The notes under the pieces: model-generated | Seen by the model: only the letters and a program-made list of their open reading frames with translations | Database searches by the model: none | Told to the model about the DNA's origin: nothing | From: Candidatus Aminicenantota bacterium | GTDB taxonomy: Bacteria > Acidobacteriota > Aminicenantia > UBA2199 | Length of the DNA: 9,820 bases | Assembly: GCA_026393775.1 (NCBI GenBank) | Contig: JAPKZM010000255.1 | Coordinates: forward strand, 1 to 9,820 | Direction of reading: 5' to 3' | Shown here: piece by piece, positions 7,000 to 9,820 of the stretch | Layout of the letters: each line of letters begins with the position of its first letter | Numbering within the stretch: the first letter of the stretch is position 1 | Translations under genes and position numbers: made by a program

Positions 7000-7556
7000 T
7001 GCTCAAATCGTCGCGCTGGATCCAGGAACAGGCCGAGCACAACCGGCTGCTCGAGCCGTTCGTGGCCACCTCGGTCCGTGCCGGCGTCATCTCCTACGGG
7101 CTCGGGCCCTATGGCTACGACCTGAGGCTGGACAGGACCTACCGCCGCCCGGCCGGTCCGCCGGCGCTCATGGACCCGCACCAGGTCAGCGATGCCGATT
7201 TCGAAACCCTCAGTGAGGACCGCATTGTCATCCCCGCCGGCCATTTCATTCTGGGCCGGAGCTTGGAATATTTCCGCATGCCGAAAAAGATCCTGGGGCT
7301 GGTATTCGGCAAATCGACCTACGCCCGCTGCGGGGTCCTGGTCAACGTCACTCCCCTGGAGCCCGAGTGGTCGGGATTCCTGACCATCTCCATCGCCAAT
7401 TGCGGCGCCTGGCCGGCCGCCCTGCATCCCGGCCAGGGCATCGCCCAGGTCATCTTCATCGAGAGCTCCGAGCTCCCCGTGCGGTCCTACAAGGATCTCA
7501 AGGGCAAGTACGACTGCCAGGACGAGATCACCGTGGCCAGGATCCAGAAGGGGTGA
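6999..7556 (+). CDS. dcd: dCTP deaminase homologue lacking the catalytic Glu
   Basis: A 185-residue protein of the Dcd/dUTPase fold, close in length to the short Dcd type of alphaproteobacteria. Family landmarks are ISYGLGPYGYDLRL (31-44), the PxxFxLGRSLEYF segment (79-92), GKSTYARCGVLVNVTPLEPEW (104-124) and GxGIAQ (145-150). In active enzymes this homotrimer converts dCTP to dUTP, feeding dTMP synthesis. The strand after PLEPEW normally reads T-L-E-F/I-S-N with the Glu acting as catalytic base (E138 in E. coli). Here it reads TISIAN, so S131 (codon 7389-7391) replaces the Glu. The downstream TTPLPAKIY stretch is also changed (CGAWPAALH). The fold and substrate loop look intact, the reading frame is undamaged, and there is no sign of decay. 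It is either inactive as a deaminase, uses another residue, or has a new role such as nucleotide sensing. Start ATG overlaps the previous stop (TAATG). Confidence 0.9.
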   Translation: MLKSSRWIQEQAEHNRLLEPFVATSVRAGVISYGLGPYGYDLRLDRTYRRPAGPPALMDPHQVSDADFETLSEDRIVIPAGHFILGRSLEYFRMPKKILGLVFGKSTYARCGVLVNVTPLEPEWSGFLTISIANCGAWPAALHPGQGIAQVIFIESSELPVRSYKDLKGKYDCQDEITVARIQKG

Positions 7557-7557
7557 A

Positions 7558-8490
7558 GTGCTGAAGGAGGCGCTGCAAAAAGGCGCGTTCGTCAAGCATT
7601 GCCCCTGTTCTCCCGGCTCGGTTCCCTGCGGCTACTTCAACCTAAACCTGCACAGCGGCTGCCCGTTCGCCTGCAGCTACTGCATCCTGCAAGCCTACCT
7701 GGAAAACAAGACCCAGGGGATTTTTTACACGAACTGGGCCGACTTGGAAGCTGAATTGGAAAAATTTCTGACCAAGAACCAGGAAGTCCGCATCGGCAGC
7801 GGCGAGCTGAGCGATTCACTGGCCTACGAGAACGTCCGCCCAAGCGCCGTCCGCGTCCTAGAGCTTTTCCGCAAATTCCCGCGTACGCTCTTTGAATACA
7901 AGACCAAAGCCATCCATGTGCAGACACTGCTGGGAGTGAAAGAAACCCCTGGAAACATCGTCGTTTCCTGGTCGTTGAATCCGCCCCGGCTAATCCGCGA
8001 CGAGGAACGGCTCACCCCACCGCTCTCCCAACGTTTGCAGGCGCTGGCCGCCATCCAGGAAAAGGGCTATAAGATAGGCATCCATTTTGACCCTCTGATC
8101 CTGTTCCCGGACTGGAGGAAACATTACCGCGAACTCATCCGCCGCCTGGCCGCGGTCATCCGCCCGGAGCGCGTCGCCTGGTGGAGCCTGGGGACCCTGC
8201 GCTTCCCTGCGGAATTGAAAAAGCATATTTTCAAGCATCGCGCCTCGCAGCTGCTCTGGGGTGAACTGATCCAGGGGCCCGACGGCAAGTACCGCTATTT
8301 CACCCCGCAGCGCCTGGAGTTATTCGCTTTCGTCAGGGACGAGATAAAAAAACAGCTGGCCGGGGAGATCGCGCTCTACCTTTGCATGGAAGACGCATAC
8401 ACCTGGAAGCAGATCTTGCCCGGAATGCCGACCGACGAAAAATCCGTCAACCGCTATCTTTATGAATCGGCCGCGCGCCCGGGGAAATGA
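7558..8490 (+). CDS. spore photoproduct lyase-like radical SAM protein
   Basis: A 310-residue radical SAM protein of the SPL-like family. The [4Fe-4S]/SAM site is C35-x3-C39-x2-C42 in GCPFACSYCILQAYLE. It is preceded by a second Cys-rich stretch, HCPCSPGSVPCGYFNLNLH, with C15, C17 and C24. Later landmarks are RIGSGELSDSLAYENV (78-93), LFEYKTKA (111-118), VVSWSLNPP (135-143) and GYKIGIHFDPLI (170-181). True SplB enzymes repair 5-thyminyl-5,6-dihydrothymine using a Cys just before the conserved ...SD (C141 in B. subtilis). Here that position appears to be E83, so the substrate or chemistry probably differs. It is about 30 residues shorter than SplB. Translation starts at GTG 7558, with AAGGGG (7548-7553) 4 bases before it; only one base separates it from the dcd stop. 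It is the last gene of the unit. Fold and cofactor are secure; substrate is unknown. Confidence 0.88.
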   Translation: MLKEALQKGAFVKHCPCSPGSVPCGYFNLNLHSGCPFACSYCILQAYLENKTQGIFYTNWADLEAELEKFLTKNQEVRIGSGELSDSLAYENVRPSAVRVLELFRKFPRTLFEYKTKAIHVQTLLGVKETPGNIVVSWSLNPPRLIRDEERLTPPLSQRLQALAAIQEKGYKIGIHFDPLILFPDWRKHYRELIRRLAAVIRPERVAWWSLGTLRFPAELKKHIFKHRASQLLWGELIQGPDGKYRYFTPQRLELFAFVRDEIKKQLAGEIALYLCMEDAYTWKQILPGMPTDEKSVNRYLYESAARPGK

Positions 8491-8566
8491 CAAAATGAAA
8501 AAGGAGATGAGCGCCTTGCACGCCCGCCGCTTCCTGGCTAAAATGAAAAGAATTTAAATGGGAAAA

Positions 8567-8586
8567 GGGCGATAAATTTTTCGCCC
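8567..8586 (-). terminator. intrinsic terminator of the S41 peptidase gene
   Basis: GGGCGA (8567-8572) and TCGCCC (8581-8586) form a perfect 6-bp stem with an 8-base AT-rich loop. Read on the minus strand, the stem is followed by TTTT (8566-8563) and then a mixed C/T stretch. It lies 51 bases past the stop of the leftward S41 gene. On the plus strand the stem is followed by C-rich sequence without a T run, so it should act mainly leftward. The U tract is short, so strength is uncertain. Confidence 0.5.
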
Positions 8587-8637
8587 CCGCCCAATAAATC
8601 TCAATCCCTGGCTATTTAATCCCCCGCTGCAAACTCA

Positions 8638-9820
8638 TCACCTCTTATCCGGATACGCCGGCTGGGGCGGGAACTTGTTTTTGTCGTTTTTCTCGATCGC
8701 GGATAGGATAGTAGCGATCGCTTTGTCCAGCTGCGGGTCACGTCCGGCCATGACCGAGGCCGGATCGTTGTCCAGCTCGACGTCGGGGTCGATGCCGTGG
8801 TTTTCGACCCACCACTTGCCGGCGACGCCGTAAAAGCCGACGTTGGGCTGATTGACCAGGCCGCCATCCACCGTGTTCATGGCGTTGTAGATGCCGATCA
8901 GGCCGCCCCAGGAGCGCGTGCCGACGACTTGGCCCAGGCCGCGGGATTTGAAGTGTTCGAGGAAGAGCTCGCCGCAGGAGCCGTTGTCGCCGTTGCTGAG
9001 GGCGACGTAGCGCTGCTCGGCCGCGGGCGCCTCGTCGGGGTAGGGGAAGGGGCTGGTATTGCGGCGGACGAAGAAGCCGACCTGGCGGCGCTCGAGTTTG
9101 TCGATCAGGAAGTATTCGGTCGAGCCGCCGCTGTTGCCGCGCACGTCGATGATGATGCCGTCCTTGGTGTGGCAGGCGCGCCAGAACTTGTCGAACTCGG
9201 CGATGGTGGTGTCGGACATGTCGCGGAAATGCATGTAGCCGACGCGGCCGGCCGTGGCCTTGAGCACCTTGTCGATGTTGTCGGCGACCCAGCGGTGATA
9301 GCGCAGGTCGCGCTCGCCGGCGATCGGCTGGACGGTGTAGGTGCGCGTCCCGGCGGTGGTCGGGCGGTCGTTGACCGTCACAGTGACCTTCTGCCCCGGG
9401 GTCACCTGGAGCAGCCGGTGATAGTCGGCACGGGCGCGCAGGGGGTGGCCGTCGATGGCCAGCAGCCAGTCGCCTTCCTTGACCCGCACGTCGGGGCGGG
9501 CGAGGGGGCCCTTGAGGTCCAGGTTGTATTCGGTGGGGCCGTAGATGCGCGTGAGGCGGTAATAACCGGCGGCGGGGTCCCAGGCGAGGTCGGCGCCGAG
9601 GCAGGCGGTGGAGACCGGCGGAGTGGGTGTTTTGAGTTCGCCGGTGTCGCCGCCGGAGAGGTAGCAATGGCTGGCGCAGAGCTCGCCGATCATGTCCTGC
9701 ATCATCCAGTTGAGCCGGTTGCGGGAGGTCAGGCCGGGGATCAGGGCGCGGTAGCGCTGGCCGAGGGCCTTCCAGTCGTGGCCGTGCATGTTGGCGTCGT
9801 AGAAATACTCGCGGTACCAG
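8638..9820 (-). CDS. tricorn-type S41 serine peptidase, C-terminal catalytic part (partial)
   Basis: The frame enters from the right edge and ends at TGA (8640-8638), giving 393 visible residues; the N-terminus is missing. The order matches the tricorn protease core: a helical C1 domain beginning WYREYFYDANMHGHDW, with the GELCASHCYLSGGD segment (Ser-His pair at 9672-9667); a PDZ domain (about 9600-9320, VKEGDWLLAIDG); and the S41 C2 domain. C2 shows IIIDVRGNSGGSTE, the nucleophile Ser in NGDNGSCGELF (codon 8979-8977), the GTRSWGGLIGI segment, and the Glu in WVENHGIDPDVELD (codon 8805-8803). All four catalytic positions known from tricorn are therefore present. Such proteins degrade peptides of modest length; a beta-propeller would be expected upstream, outside the window. 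It converges on the radical SAM unit and is followed by a probable terminator. Confidence 0.92.
   Translation of the reverse strand, partial: WYREYFYDANMHGHDWKALGQRYRALIPGLTSRNRLNWMMQDMIGELCASHCYLSGGDTGELKTPTPPVSTACLGADLAWDPAAGYYRLTRIYGPTEYNLDLKGPLARPDVRVKEGDWLLAIDGHPLRARADYHRLLQVTPGQKVTVTVNDRPTTAGTRTYTVQPIAGERDLRYHRWVADNIDKVLKATAGRVGYMHFRDMSDTTIAEFDKFWRACHTKDGIIIDVRGNSGGSTEYFLIDKLERRQVGFFVRRNTSPFPYPDEAPAAEQRYVALSNGDNGSCGELFLEHFKSRGLGQVVGTRSWGGLIGIYNAMNTVDGGLVNQPNVGFYGVAGKWWVENHGIDPDVELDNDPASVMAGRDPQLDKAIATILSAIEKNDKNKFPPQPAYPDKR

Noticed and set aside
8495..8557. 20-codon open frame (MKKEMSALHARRF...) just after the radical SAM gene
   Set aside because: It has GGGGA about 9 bases upstream and a basic amphipathic look, but it is too short to support as a gene without conservation data.
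8738..9667. 309-codon frame on the - strand in a second frame of the S41 gene
   Set aside because: Translation is almost only Arg, Pro, His and Leu, typical of an out-of-frame shadow in GC-rich DNA; the S41 frame has all catalytic motifs.

Overview
The window is GC-rich bacterial DNA, densely coded, holding nine protein genes and no RNA gene, insertion sequence, CRISPR array or obvious long repeat. No stretch above 300 bases lacks a gene. The first and last genes are cut by the window edges. The gene set suggests a protein- and peptide-degrading bacterium: a secreted C69-type dipeptidase, a POT-related MFS carrier and a tricorn-core S41 peptidase. Lineages such as Acidobacteria or Candidatus Aminicenantes would fit, but nothing here fixes the phylum; this is inference only.

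Left part (1-4012, all + strand): the end of a coiled-coil protein resembling the Cbp1-like envelope proteins; a TrmA/RlmD-type 5-methyluridine RNA methyltransferase with its Fe-S cysteines and catalytic Cys; a secreted Ntn-type dipeptidase (C69); and a cation diffusion facilitator of the SLC30A9/ZNT9-like subgroup. Gaps are 10-41 bases, so these may be partly co-transcribed, though a weak promoter may precede the dipeptidase.

Middle (4019-5963, - strand): a two-gene unit reading leftward. A 120-residue four-helix membrane protein of unknown function overlaps by 8 bases the start of a 529-residue MFS/POT-related transporter. The transporter converges on the cation transporter with only 6 bases between stop codons. 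A divergent promoter region lies at 5964-6114; the leftward promoter is a near-consensus TTGACA-18-TATGAT whose -10 box lies over the first possible ATG, so the mRNA is probably almost leaderless.

Right-centre (6115-8490, + strand): a tight three-gene unit consisting of an unrecognised all-helical 294-residue protein, a dCTP deaminase homologue, and a spore-photoproduct-lyase-like radical SAM protein. Junctions are a 1-base overlap (TAATG) and a single intervening base. The deaminase has Ser where the family's catalytic Glu should be, and the radical SAM protein appears to lack the H-donor Cys of true spore photoproduct lyase. A diverged nucleotide-binding protein, a pyrimidine-lesion-type radical enzyme and an orphan helical protein in one unit make this the most interesting part of the window.

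Right end (8638-9820, - strand): the C-terminal catalytic part of a tricorn-type S41 serine peptidase, with its own probable terminator at 8567-8586.
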